14,291 nt of DNA from contig DASCPW010000044.1 of NCBI GenBank assembly GCA_036012725.1, forward strand, positions 1-14,291. The letters are read 5' to 3'. Shown here piece after piece: positions 7,207-14,291 of the stretch. The notes under the pieces were generated by a model. It did not search any database. It was given only the letters and a program-made list of their open reading frames with translations, and was not told the DNA's origin. Each line of letters opens with the position of its first letter. Within the stretch, counting starts at the first letter, position 1. A program made the position numbers and the translations under genes. Source of the DNA: GCA-2686765 sp036012725 (GTDB lineage: Bacteria; Pseudomonadota; Alphaproteobacteria; Rhodospirillales; 2-02-FULL-58-16).

Positions 7207-8760
7207 ATGAACATGCCCAAAGACCGCAACCGCATCGTCATTTTCGACACCACCTTGCGCGACGGCGAGCAGTCGCCAGGGGCATCGATGAACCTTAGCG
7301 AGAAGCTGCGCATCGCCCAGGTTCTCGAAACGATGGGCGTCGATATCATCGAGGCCGGTTTCCCGATTGCGTCGGACGGTGACTTCGAGGCGGTCCGCGA
7401 GACCGCCAGGACGGTCAAGAATTCCGTTGTCTGCGGCCTGGCCCGGGCAAGCAGGATGGATATCGAGCGCTGTGCCGAGGCCTTGCGGCCGGCCGCAAGC
7501 GGGCGTATCCACACCTTCATTTCAACCAGTCCGCTGCACATGCGCTACAAGCTCAGGATGCAGCCGGAAGACGTGCTGGCGGCGGTCACCGAGAGCGTCA
7601 CCATAGCCCGTGACAAGGCCGGCGACGTGGAATGGTCGGCCGAGGACGGATCGCGGACCGAGCATGACTTCCTCTGCCGCTGCGTCGAGGCGGCGATCAC
7701 CGCCGGCGCCCAAACCATCAACATCCCCGACACCGTCGGCTACGCCGTCCCCGACGAGTACGCCTGCCTCATCGGCATGCTTTTCGAACGTGTCCCCAAC
7801 ATCGACCAAGCGGTCATATCCGTGCATTGTCATAACGACCTCGGACTCGCCGTGGCCAATTCCCTAGCCGCCGTCGGGGCCGGCGCCCGGCAGGTGGAAT
7901 GCACCATCAACGGCCTCGGCGAAAGGGCTGGAAACGCCGCCATGGAGGAGGTCGTAATGGCCTTGCGGACCCGCCAAGACCACCTGCCCTTCACCTGCGG
8001 CGTCAGGAACGAGGACATCACCAAGGCTTCACGCCTGGTCTCGGCGACCACCGGTTTCACGGTCCAGCCCAACAAGGCCATCGTCGGCGCCAACGCTTTC
8101 GCCCACGAAGCCGGCATCCATCAGGACGGGGTGCTGAAACATGCCGGAACCTATGAAATCATGACCCCTGAATCGGTGGGCCTGAGCAAGTCGACGCTGG
8201 TTCTGGGCAAGCATTCAGGCCGCCATGCCTTCAAGGAGAAACTCAAGGACCTTGGTTACGGCCTGGGCGACAACGCCATCCAGGATGCTTTCAAACGGTT
8301 CAAGGAATTGGCCGACAAAAAGAAGGAGGTTTTCGACGAAGACATCATTGCCCTCATCGACGAGGAAAGGCGCGTCAACGACCGCATCACCCTGCTGTCG
8401 CTTGAGATCCTCTGCGGCACCAAACACCAGAAGCCGAAAGCGGAGATGGAGTTGTTGTTCGATGGCAAGACCAAGTCCTGCCACGCGACGGGCGTTGGCC
8501 CCGTGGACGCCGCCTTCAACTGCATAAAGAAGCTGATCAAGCACCAGGCAAGGCTGCAACTATACCACGTCCACGCCGTCACCCAGGGCACCGACGCCCA
8601 GGCCGAGGTGACCGTGCGCCTCGAGGAAAAGGGCAAGACCGTCAACGGCCAGGGGGCGGACACCGACACCATGGTCGCCTCCGCCAAGGCCTATGTGAAC
8701 GCTTTGAATAAATTGCTGGTAAAAAGGGGCAAATCGGCGCCGGCGGCGCTTTCGGCATAG
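7207..8760 (+). CDS. leuA: 2-isopropylmalate synthase
   Basis: This 517-residue cytoplasmic enzyme condenses acetyl-CoA with 2-oxoisovalerate to 2-isopropylmalate, the committed step of leucine synthesis. The TIM-barrel catalytic domain opens with FDTTLRDGEQSPGASM (Arg18, Asp19) and contains the metal-binding HCHNDLG (His207, His209) and NGLGERAGN. The C-terminal third (about residues 375-510, with MELLFDGKTKSCHATGVGPVDAAFN) is the LeuA dimer domain, which in this family binds leucine for feedback inhibition. The length fits the long LeuA form. ATG 7207 has AAGGA 8 bases upstream. Expression is probably also controlled by the leucine-rich leader before it. The next gene, mreB, is unrelated in function and starts 161 bases later. 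Confidence 0.97.
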   Translation: MNMPKDRNRIVIFDTTLRDGEQSPGASMNLSEKLRIAQVLETMGVDIIEAGFPIASDGDFEAVRETARTVKNSVVCGLARASRMDIERCAEALRPAASGRIHTFISTSPLHMRYKLRMQPEDVLAAVTESVTIARDKAGDVEWSAEDGSRTEHDFLCRCVEAAITAGAQTINIPDTVGYAVPDEYACLIGMLFERVPNIDQAVISVHCHNDLGLAVANSLAAVGAGARQVECTINGLGERAGNAAMEEVVMALRTRQDHLPFTCGVRNEDITKASRLVSATTGFTVQPNKAIVGANAFAHEAGIHQDGVLKHAGTYEIMTPESVGLSKSTLVLGKHSGRHAFKEKLKDLGYGLGDNAIQDAFKRFKELADKKKEVFDEDIIALIDEERRVNDRITLLSLEILCGTKHQKPKAEMELLFDGKTKSCHATGVGPVDAAFNCIKKLIKHQARLQLYHVHAVTQGTDAQAEVTVRLEEKGKTVNGQGADTDTMVASAKAYVNALNKLLVKRGKSAPAALSA

Positions 8761-8808
8761 AGCATGCCTATGTTAATAAGTATCGGCGCCGGCCAATGAA
8801 ATGCTCTA
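8758..8808. repeat. Inverted repeat at the end of leuA
   Basis: TAGAGCAT (8758-8765, including the leuA stop codon) is the exact reverse complement of ATGCTCTA (8801-8808). The 35 bases between contain the self-complementary GGCGCCGGCC. No T-run follows, so it is a poor intrinsic terminator. It may be a 3' mRNA-stabilising stem or a copy of a small dispersed intergenic repeat; the sequence alone does not decide. Confidence 0.4.
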
Positions 8809-8860
8809 GCCAGCAAGCGAAGGGTTTTCTATAAAAGAGCCCGTTAATGGGAAAACCGGT

Positions 8861-8884
8861 GGCGGCAAGGATAACTTTGCCGCC
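8861..8884 (+). promoter_or_regulatory. Hairpin in the mreB 5' leader
   Basis: GGCGGCAA (8861-8868) pairs perfectly with TTGCCGCC (8877-8884) around the 8-base loop GGATAACT. It ends 37 bases before the mreB ATG. A TATAAA element at 8830-8835 could be a -10 box, but no good -35 is in place. There is no T-run after the stem, so it is more likely an mRNA leader structure than a terminator of leuA. Confidence 0.45.
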
Positions 8885-8921
8885 GGCGAAGAACAAAACC
8901 AGCAACAGATCACGAGGACCA

Positions 8922-9962
8922 ATGCTTTCCAGTCTGTTTGGGTTCCTATCCGCCGATATGGCAATCGATCTTGGGACAGCCAATACCCTTGTCTATGTCA
9001 AGGAGAGGGGCATCGTGCTCAATGAACCGTCAGTCGTTGCCATTGCCGAAACCAAGGGCAAAAAACATGTTCTTGCCGTCGGCGAGGAAGCCAAGCAGAT
9101 GCTTGGCCGTACGCCGGGCAACATCAGCGCCATCCGGCCCTTGCGCGACGGCGTCATCGCCGACTTTGAAATCGCCGAGGAGATGATCAAGTATTTCATC
9201 CGCAAGGTTCACAACCGGCGGAGCTTCGCCAGCCCCATGGTCGTCATCTGCGTTCCCTCGGGCTCAACGGCGGTCGAGCGCCGGGCCATCCAGGACTCCT
9301 CCGAAAGCGCAGGCGCCCGGCGCGTGTGGCTGATCGAGGAGCCGATGGCGGCGGCTATCGGCGCCGGCCTGCCGGTGACCGACCCGACGGGATCGATGAT
9401 CGTCGACATCGGCGGCGGCACCACGGAAGTGGCCATCCTTTCACTGGGCGGCATCGTCTACTGCAAGGGTGTGCGGATCGGCGGCAACAAGATGGACGAG
9501 GCCATCATCGGTTATATCCGCCGCAACCATAACCTTCTGGTCGGGGAAAGCAGCGCCGAACGCATCAAAGAGGAGATCGGCTCCGCCTGCCCGCCGGAAT
9601 CCGGCGATGGCGCGACCATAGATATCAAAGGGCGGGATCTGATGAACGGCGTGCCCAAGGAGTTGGTAATCAGCGAGCGCCAGATCGCCGAAAGCCTGGC
9701 CGAGCCGGTCAGCTACATTATCGACGCGGTCAAGGTGGCGCTCGAACACACCCAACCGGAACTGGCCGCCGACATCGTCGACAAGGGGATCGTGCTGACC
9801 GGCGGCGGCGCCCTACTCGGCAACATCGACTGCGCTCTCAGGCACGCCACCGGCCTGCCCGTTTCCATCGCCGACGACCCCATGTCCTGCGTGGTCCTGG
9901 GCACCGGTCGGGCTCTAGAGGAAATGAAAAAACTTAAGAACGTTTTGATGACCATGTATTGA
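8922..9962 (+). CDS. mreB: Rod shape-determining protein MreB (bacterial actin)
   Basis: The protein has 346 residues, essentially the E. coli length (347). It is an actin-fold ATPase that forms short membrane-bound filaments guiding lateral wall synthesis. It begins MLSSLFGFLSADMAIDLGTANT; the first segment is the membrane-binding helix and DLGTANT the phosphate-1 loop. VDIGGGTTEVAI (Asp162) is phosphate-2, and LTGGGALLGNID is the adenosine motif. The frame is open back to ATG 8847, but the 25 extra residues are not part of the family and would read through a hairpin. ATG 8922, with GAGGA at 8914-8918, gives the canonical N-terminus, although the ribosome-site spacing is short. It heads the mreBCD-mrdA-rodA cluster. 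A 130-base gap to mreC may hold a second control point. Confidence 0.97.
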   Translation: MLSSLFGFLSADMAIDLGTANTLVYVKERGIVLNEPSVVAIAETKGKKHVLAVGEEAKQMLGRTPGNISAIRPLRDGVIADFEIAEEMIKYFIRKVHNRRSFASPMVVICVPSGSTAVERRAIQDSSESAGARRVWLIEEPMAAAIGAGLPVTDPTGSMIVDIGGGTTEVAILSLGGIVYCKGVRIGGNKMDEAIIGYIRRNHNLLVGESSAERIKEEIGSACPPESGDGATIDIKGRDLMNGVPKELVISERQIAESLAEPVSYIIDAVKVALEHTQPELAADIVDKGIVLTGGGALLGNIDCALRHATGLPVSIADDPMSCVVLGTGRALEEMKKLKNVLMTMY

Positions 9963-9976
9963 TGCGCCGGTAAAAA

Positions 9977-10000
9977 TTAAAGTACCTTTTAATACTTTAG
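9977..10000. repeat. AT-rich inverted repeat between mreB and mreC
   Basis: TTAAAGTA (9977-9984) pairs with TACTTTAG (9993-10000) with one G-U pair, around the loop CCTTTTAA. It is strikingly AT-rich for this sequence and lies in the 130-base gap between mreB and mreC. It could be an operator, or a weak attenuating stem that sets the amount of mreB relative to the downstream genes. No run of T follows, so I do not call it a terminator. Confidence 0.4.
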
Positions 10001-10092
10001 CGTTATTGCCTTCTGGGCAGACAACCGTTTAAAATCTTTTTTCCGGCGAGCCTCTACACCGGAGCAAGGGTTTTGAACGTAAGAGGAATGGC

Positions 10093-11001
10093 TTGAAAGA
10101 ACATCCGCGGGCGGCGCAACGCGTAGGTACGCATGTCAAAGGCCTGGCCCAACGCTTCGCTTACCTTGGCTTGGTCGGAGCGGCCTTTTTCCTGATGCTG
10201 TTTGGCAAGGCGGACATGGTGATGGTGGAACGCTTGCGCACCCATGTCACCGATGCCGTCGCTCCCGTCCTGGATGCCATGTCCCGTCCCGTCGCTACTG
10301 TCTCCGATATGGTCGATCAAGTTCGCGCACTGGCTCGGTTGCGGATGGAAAACAACAGCTTGCGCGACGACAATTCCCGGCTCTTGCATTGGCAAGCGGT
10401 GGCCCACCAGTTGGAAACGGAGAACAAGGCGTTACAATCCTTGCTCAATTTCGTGCCCAGCCCGAGGGCCAGTTTCATCACCACCCGGGTGATTGCCGAT
10501 GCCAGCGGATTTTTCGCCCACAGCCTGGTTGTCAATGCCGGTTTGCGCGCCGGTATCACCAAGGGACAGGCGGTCGTCACCGGCGAAGGGTTGGTTGGCC
10601 GGATCACCGACGTTGGTGTCCGTTCGGCCCGAATCCTCCTGATTTCCGATCTTAACTCCCACATTCCGGTGCTGGTCGGACCAACGCGGATTCGCGCCAT
10701 CCTTGCCGGCAACAACTCCAACCGGCCGCATTTGATCCATCTGCCGGAAGAGGGCTCAGTTTTGCCCGGCAACCGCATCGTCACCTCGGGCCACGGCGGC
10801 GCGTTGCCGTCCGGTCTGCCGATTGGCGTCGTCGCCTCGGTCGACGATGGCGGTATCGAGATACGCCCGTTCGTTGAACGCAACCGTCTTGAATACGTCC
10901 GCGTCATTGATTTCGGGCTGGCCGGAGCCAGGCCAAGTCCCGGCATCGGCGGCGGTGGACCGATAAGCGCCGGCCCGGGGGACGGAAAAGCGGCACCATG
11001 A
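10093..11001 (+). CDS. mreC: Rod shape-determining protein MreC
   Basis: This 302-residue bitopic inner-membrane protein has a short cytoplasmic N-terminus, one membrane segment (about residues 22-38, FAYLGLVGAAFFLMLFG), a coiled coil (about 70-118, rich in RMENNSLRDDNSRLL-type heptads) and then the periplasmic beta-barrel MreC domain to about 275. A glycine/proline-rich tail ends the protein. In the elongasome MreC binds and activates PBP2 and links it to MreB. The start is TTG 10093, with AGAGGA at 10082-10087 (5 bases before). The following MKEHPRAAQRV-type N-terminus fits the family and no nearby in-frame ATG does. The stop overlaps the mreD start (ATGA). Confidence 0.94.
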   Translation: MKEHPRAAQRVGTHVKGLAQRFAYLGLVGAAFFLMLFGKADMVMVERLRTHVTDAVAPVLDAMSRPVATVSDMVDQVRALARLRMENNSLRDDNSRLLHWQAVAHQLETENKALQSLLNFVPSPRASFITTRVIADASGFFAHSLVVNAGLRAGITKGQAVVTGEGLVGRITDVGVRSARILLISDLNSHIPVLVGPTRIRAILAGNNSNRPHLIHLPEEGSVLPGNRIVTSGHGGALPSGLPIGVVASVDDGGIEIRPFVERNRLEYVRVIDFGLAGARPSPGIGGGGPISAGPGDGKAAP

Positions 11002-11513
11002 AGCCTTCGCTGGGAGTCCGCCTTGATACGTTGGCGCGCCAGTTGACGCCATTTGGCCTGACCCTGTTCCTGGTGGTCTTCAACGTGGTGCCGCTACACA
11101 TCCCCGGATACGATCAGATCGCGCCCTTGCTGCCCATGATCGCTGTTTACCACTGGGCCTTATACCGCTCCGAGTTGATGCCGGCTTATGCTGTTTTCAT
11201 AATCGGCCTGCTACAGGATTCCCTGACGGGTGCCCCCATCGGGATCAACGCCGTGGTCTTTCTGATCGTTCATAGAGCGGCTCAATCGCAACGGCGTTTC
11301 CTGACCGGAAAGTCCTTTGCCATGGTTTGGCTGGTCTTCGCGCTGATCGCGGCGGGAGCGATGGCGATGATCTGGGTCTTGGTTTGCGCTTATAACTTGG
11401 CCCTCGTCGAGCCCCGGGCATTGTTTTTCCAGTACTTGTTGACGACGGGAATCTTTCCCATCCTGGCATGGTTTTTCCTGCGCTGGCAGCGGGCCATTCT
11501 GAGGCCAGGGTAA
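10998..11513 (+). CDS. mreD: Rod shape-determining protein MreD
   Basis: This 171-residue, very hydrophobic inner-membrane protein has about five or six predicted membrane segments (for example residues about 15-33, LTPFGLTLFLVVFNVVPLH, and the closing LLTTGIFPILAWFFL). The GLLQDSLTGAPIGINAV block is the characteristic MreD motif. MreD works with MreC in the complex that controls PBP2/RodA. Its ATG overlaps the mreC stop by 4 bases, and its stop is one base before mrdA, so translation of the three genes is likely coupled. Confidence 0.93.
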   Translation: MKPSLGVRLDTLARQLTPFGLTLFLVVFNVVPLHIPGYDQIAPLLPMIAVYHWALYRSELMPAYAVFIIGLLQDSLTGAPIGINAVVFLIVHRAAQSQRRFLTGKSFAMVWLVFALIAAGAMAMIWVLVCAYNLALVEPRALFFQYLLTTGIFPILAWFFLRWQRAILRPG

Positions 11514-11514
11514 G

Positions 11515-13437
11515 ATGTCCCGGGATACCGACCGGCAAAAGATTTTCAGCAGGCGGACGACGATACTGGTAGGGGGAAAGATGCTTCTGCTCTCGGCCCT
11601 GGTCGGGCGCATGTATTACCTGCAAGTCGTCGAATCCGAACGCTACGCCACGCTGGCCGACGAGAACCGCATCAACTTCAGGCTGCTGCCGCCACCGCGC
11701 GGACGTGTTGTCGACCGCTTCGGCGTTCCCATGGCAGTCAACCAACAGAACTACCGTGTCATGCTGATCTCCGAAAGGACAAAAGGCCAGGACGTGGAAA
11801 CGATGCTTGCAGCGCTGGCCGAAATCATCCCTATCACCGACGGTGAACGACGGCGGATTCTGCGGGAGCTTCGCCGCAAGCGAAGTTTCGTGCCGATCAC
11901 CTTGTGCGAAAACCTGAATTGGCGGCAAGTGGCGCGGATCGAAGTCAATATCCCCGATCTGCCGGGTGTCATGATCGATGTCGGACAAAGCCGCTATTAC
12001 CCTTACGGCGAGGCCGCCGCCCACGTGCTAGGCTATGTCGCCGCCGTCTCCGAGAATGAGGTCGGCGGCGACCCCCTGTTGGAAATCCCGGGCTTCCGCA
12101 CCGGCAAGTCGGGCATCGAGAAGGCCTATGATATGGACCTCAGGGGAACCGGCGGCAGTTCGCAAATGGAAGTCAATGCATACGGCCGGGTAATTCGTGA
12201 ACTGAAGCGCCGGGAAGGCCAGCCAGGAACGGAAGTCGCCCTGACTATCGATATGGAGTTGCAGAAACTGGTCAGCCGGCAATTGTCCGGGCAAAGCGCC
12301 GGCGCCGTCATCATCGATGTTCACGACGGTGATATTTTGGGCATGGCCTCGGCGCCGAGCTTCGAGCCCAATGTTTTCAATAAAGGACACAGCACCAAGG
12401 CCTGGAAAAAGTTATCTTCCAATGCCAAGGCACCGTTGATCAACAAATCCATCAGCGGCCAGTTCTCCCCTGGCTCCACCTTCAAAATGGTGGTCGCGCT
12501 GGCGGCCCTGGAAAAGGGCGTGATCACGCCAGAGAGCCAGTTTTTCTGCCCCGGTTTCCTCGAACTGGGTAACGTCAAATTTCATTGCTGGAACAGGAAC
12601 GGGCACGGAACCGTCAACCTTGCCAAGGGAATCGCCCAGTCCTGCGACGTTTATTTCTATGAGGTCGTCCGCCGCACCGGCATCAACCGCGTCGCCGACA
12701 TGGCCCGGCGTTTAGGCTTCGGGCAAGCCCTTGGCCTCGACCTGCCTGGTGAAAGCCGGGGGTTGGTGCCCACCCGCGAGTGGAAACTCGCCACCACCGG
12801 AGTTTCGTGGCAGCAAGGCGAGACCTTGCTCACCGGGATCGGCCAAGGGTACCTTCTGGCGACACCATTGCAAATGGCGGTAATGACCGCCAGGTTGGTC
12901 AACGGCGGTTTTGCGGTGACCCCCTATTTGGCGCGCCGCACCGCCGCTTCAGGCGAGACGCCGCCACGCCGGCCACCCCGCTTTGCAAGCCTGCGCATCG
13001 CTCCCAAACACTTGCAGGTTGTCCATGACGCCATGGTGGCCGTTGTCAATTCTCCCATGGGCACGGCTTTCGGCTCCCGCATCATCGGACACGGCTTTCA
13101 AATGGGCGGCAAAACGGGCACGGTCCAGGTTCGGCGCATCAGCCAGCAGGAGCGCGAACAGGGCGTGCGCAAGAACAAGGACTTGCCTTGGAATAAAAGA
13201 GACCATGCCCTGTTCGTCGGCTTTTGTCCGGCCGCCGCGCCTCGTTACGCCGCGGCGGTAGTGATCGAACACGGCGGTAGCGGCGCCAAAGTGGCGGCGC
13301 CCATTGTCCACGACATCCTGCTTGCCACGCAACGCCGCCAAGCCGCCAAGCCGAAGGCCGGACAGCAGGTCAAAAGGGCACCACCGCCGGCCAGTAAACT
13401 ACGGGCCGGAAATAGCGCCGCGGCGAGGCCGAGATGA
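11515..13437 (+). CDS. mrdA: Penicillin-binding protein 2, peptidoglycan D,D-transpeptidase
   Basis: This 640-residue class B PBP is anchored by one N-terminal membrane segment (about residues 18-36). The dimerisation domain begins at PPPRGRVVDRFG. The periplasmic transpeptidase domain carries the three active-site motifs in order: SPGSTFK with nucleophile Ser321 and Lys324, SCD (376-378) in place of SxN, and KTG (533-535). It cross-links glycan strands made by RodA during cell elongation and is the target of mecillinam-type beta-lactams. The C-terminal tail of about 35 residues is rich in Lys, Arg, Ala and Pro, and looks disordered. GAGG (11501) or AGGG (11507) can serve as ribosome site. 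It overlaps rodA by 4 bases. Confidence 0.97.
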   Translation: MSRDTDRQKIFSRRTTILVGGKMLLLSALVGRMYYLQVVESERYATLADENRINFRLLPPPRGRVVDRFGVPMAVNQQNYRVMLISERTKGQDVETMLAALAEIIPITDGERRRILRELRRKRSFVPITLCENLNWRQVARIEVNIPDLPGVMIDVGQSRYYPYGEAAAHVLGYVAAVSENEVGGDPLLEIPGFRTGKSGIEKAYDMDLRGTGGSSQMEVNAYGRVIRELKRREGQPGTEVALTIDMELQKLVSRQLSGQSAGAVIIDVHDGDILGMASAPSFEPNVFNKGHSTKAWKKLSSNAKAPLINKSISGQFSPGSTFKMVVALAALEKGVITPESQFFCPGFLELGNVKFHCWNRNGHGTVNLAKGIAQSCDVYFYEVVRRTGINRVADMARRLGFGQALGLDLPGESRGLVPTREWKLATTGVSWQQGETLLTGIGQGYLLATPLQMAVMTARLVNGGFAVTPYLARRTAASGETPPRRPPRFASLRIAPKHLQVVHDAMVAVVNSPMGTAFGSRIIGHGFQMGGKTGTVQVRRISQQEREQGVRKNKDLPWNKRDHALFVGFCPAAAPRYAAAVVIEHGGSGAKVAAPIVHDILLATQRRQAAKPKAGQQVKRAPPPASKLRAGNSAAARPR

Positions 13438-14291
13438 GCAGCTTCGATCTCAACAAGCCGGAATTCACCTTGCTTCAGAAGCTGTGGCAGATCCATTGGC
13501 TTTTTGTACTTTTGCTGTGCCTCGTCGCCGCCTTCGGCATCACCGTGCTCTTTTCGGCTGGCGGCGAGGCCGGCGAGGGCAGTTTCGATCCCTGGGCGTC
13601 ACGCCAAGCGGTGCGTTTCGCGGCCGGCCTTGTTCTGATGTTGGTGGTGGCGGTGATCGATATCCGCATCTGGCTGCGCTACTCCTATGTCATTTACCTG
13701 GCCGGTTTCGGCCTTCTGGTGGCGGTCGAACTGGGCGGTTTGGCGGGCATGGGAGCGCAACGCTGGATCCACCTCGGCTTGATCACCATCCAGCCATCCG
13801 AATTGATGAAGCTGGCCATCGTCATGTCACTGGCCCGCTACTTCCATAGCAGTAGCGCCGACGACATCCGCCGGCCGCTTTTCCTTATCGCCCCGCTGCT
13901 CATGGTGGCGGTGCCCTCGGTCTTGGTTCTGCGCCAGCCGGACCTGGGAACGGCGCTGATGCTGACCATCGGCGGCGCGGTTATCTTCTTCCTTGCCGGC
14001 GTTCGGTTGTTACAGTTCGGCCTGGTGGGACTGTTGGGACTCGTCTCGGCGCCCGTGGTTTGGCAGTTCCTGCACACTTACCAGAAAAAGCGGGTGCTGA
14101 GCTTCCTTAATCCGGAAAGCGATCCCCTGGGCGCCGGCTACCACATCATCCAATCAAAAATCGCCCTCGGATCAGGCGGCATTTTCGGCAAGGGGTTCTT
14201 GCTGGGGACGCAGAGTCACCTGAACTTCCTGCCGGAGAAGCAAACAGATTTTATTTTCACCATGCTGGCCGAGGAATTCGGCCTCGTCAGC
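13434..14291 (+). CDS. rodA: RodA, SEDS peptidoglycan glycosyltransferase (3' partial)
   Basis: The frame opens at ATG 13434 (GAGG at 13425-13428, 5 bases before) and is still open at the window end, giving 286 of the usual 370-390 residues. It is a polytopic inner-membrane protein. Conserved SEDS motifs include RWIHLGLITIQPSELMKLA, RQPDLGTAL and GTQSHLNFLPEKQTDFIF. In the last, Asp272 lies at the position of the essential Asp of E. coli RodA. RodA polymerises lipid II into glycan strands in a complex with PBP2, whose gene it overlaps by 4 bases (ATGA). Missing here is only the last part of the membrane domain. Confidence 0.96.
   Translation, partial: MSSFDLNKPEFTLLQKLWQIHWLFVLLLCLVAAFGITVLFSAGGEAGEGSFDPWASRQAVRFAAGLVLMLVVAVIDIRIWLRYSYVIYLAGFGLLVAVELGGLAGMGAQRWIHLGLITIQPSELMKLAIVMSLARYFHSSSADDIRRPLFLIAPLLMVAVPSVLVLRQPDLGTALMLTIGGAVIFFLAGVRLLQFGLVGLLGLVSAPVVWQFLHTYQKKRVLSFLNPESDPLGAGYHIIQSKIALGSGGIFGKGFLLGTQSHLNFLPEKQTDFIFTMLAEEFGLVS

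Noticed and set aside
6934..7512. 192-residue minus-strand frame across the leuA leader
   Set aside because: It overlaps the start of leuA, has no recognisable domain, and the same region is better explained by the leader peptide and hairpins on the + strand.
8847..8921. Earlier start of mreB at ATG 8847
   Set aside because: It would add 25 residues not found in MreB and run through a strong hairpin. ATG 8922 gives the canonical N-terminus.
10088..10096. ATG-GCT-TGA mini-frame overlapping the mreC start
   Set aside because: Its ATG touches the AGAGGA ribosome site with no usable spacing; most likely chance.
1..14291. CRISPR array, insertion sequence, prophage or integration site
   Set aside because: No spaced direct repeats other than the TPR-coding units, no transposase or integrase frame, and no duplicated tRNA end near tRNA-Gln were seen.

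Overview
This 14.3 kb, G+C-rich window looks like the chromosome of an alphaproteobacterium, most likely Rhodospirillales-like. The reasons are the gene order mreB-mreC-mreD-mrdA-rodA directly behind leuA, an ETF:ubiquinone oxidoreductase followed by a TPR protein and ispE, and the style of the encoded proteins. I could run no database search, so the taxon is an inference. All genes lie on the + strand.

Left part (1-6514): the window opens inside the gene for electron-transfer flavoprotein:ubiquinone oxidoreductase. A probable TPR lipoprotein follows, and its stop overlaps the start of ispE (MEP isoprenoid pathway) by 8 bases. After 29 bases comes a TPR-containing glycosyltransferase of the O-GlcNAc-transferase/SPINDLY type (GT41), with eight 34-residue repeats and a catalytic half in which two normally conserved loops are altered.

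Middle (6515-8760): a complete tRNA-Gln(TTG) with encoded CCA is followed by a 548-base gap and then leuA (2-isopropylmalate synthase). The gap is not empty. Just before leuA it holds a short leucine-rich reading frame (9 Leu in 30 codons), whose end overlaps a set of competing inverted repeats. One of these is a perfect 12-bp stem, and another ends against the leuA ribosome binding site. I read this as a leucine-responsive attenuator. There is no U-run, so control of translation is more likely than intrinsic termination. This is the most interesting signal in the window.

Right part (8761-14291): mreB, mreC, mreD, mrdA (PBP2) and rodA (cut by the window end) form the rod-shape/elongasome cluster. 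From mreC onward the genes overlap or nearly touch (4 bases, 1-base gap, 4 bases), so they are probably one transcript. MreB filaments position the RodA glycosyltransferase and PBP2 transpeptidase through MreC and MreD. The spaces before mreB and mreC each hold an inverted repeat that may be regulatory.

I see no CRISPR array, insertion sequence, phage gene or integration site. Apart from the leuA leader and the variant GT41 enzyme, this is ordinary housekeeping chromosome.
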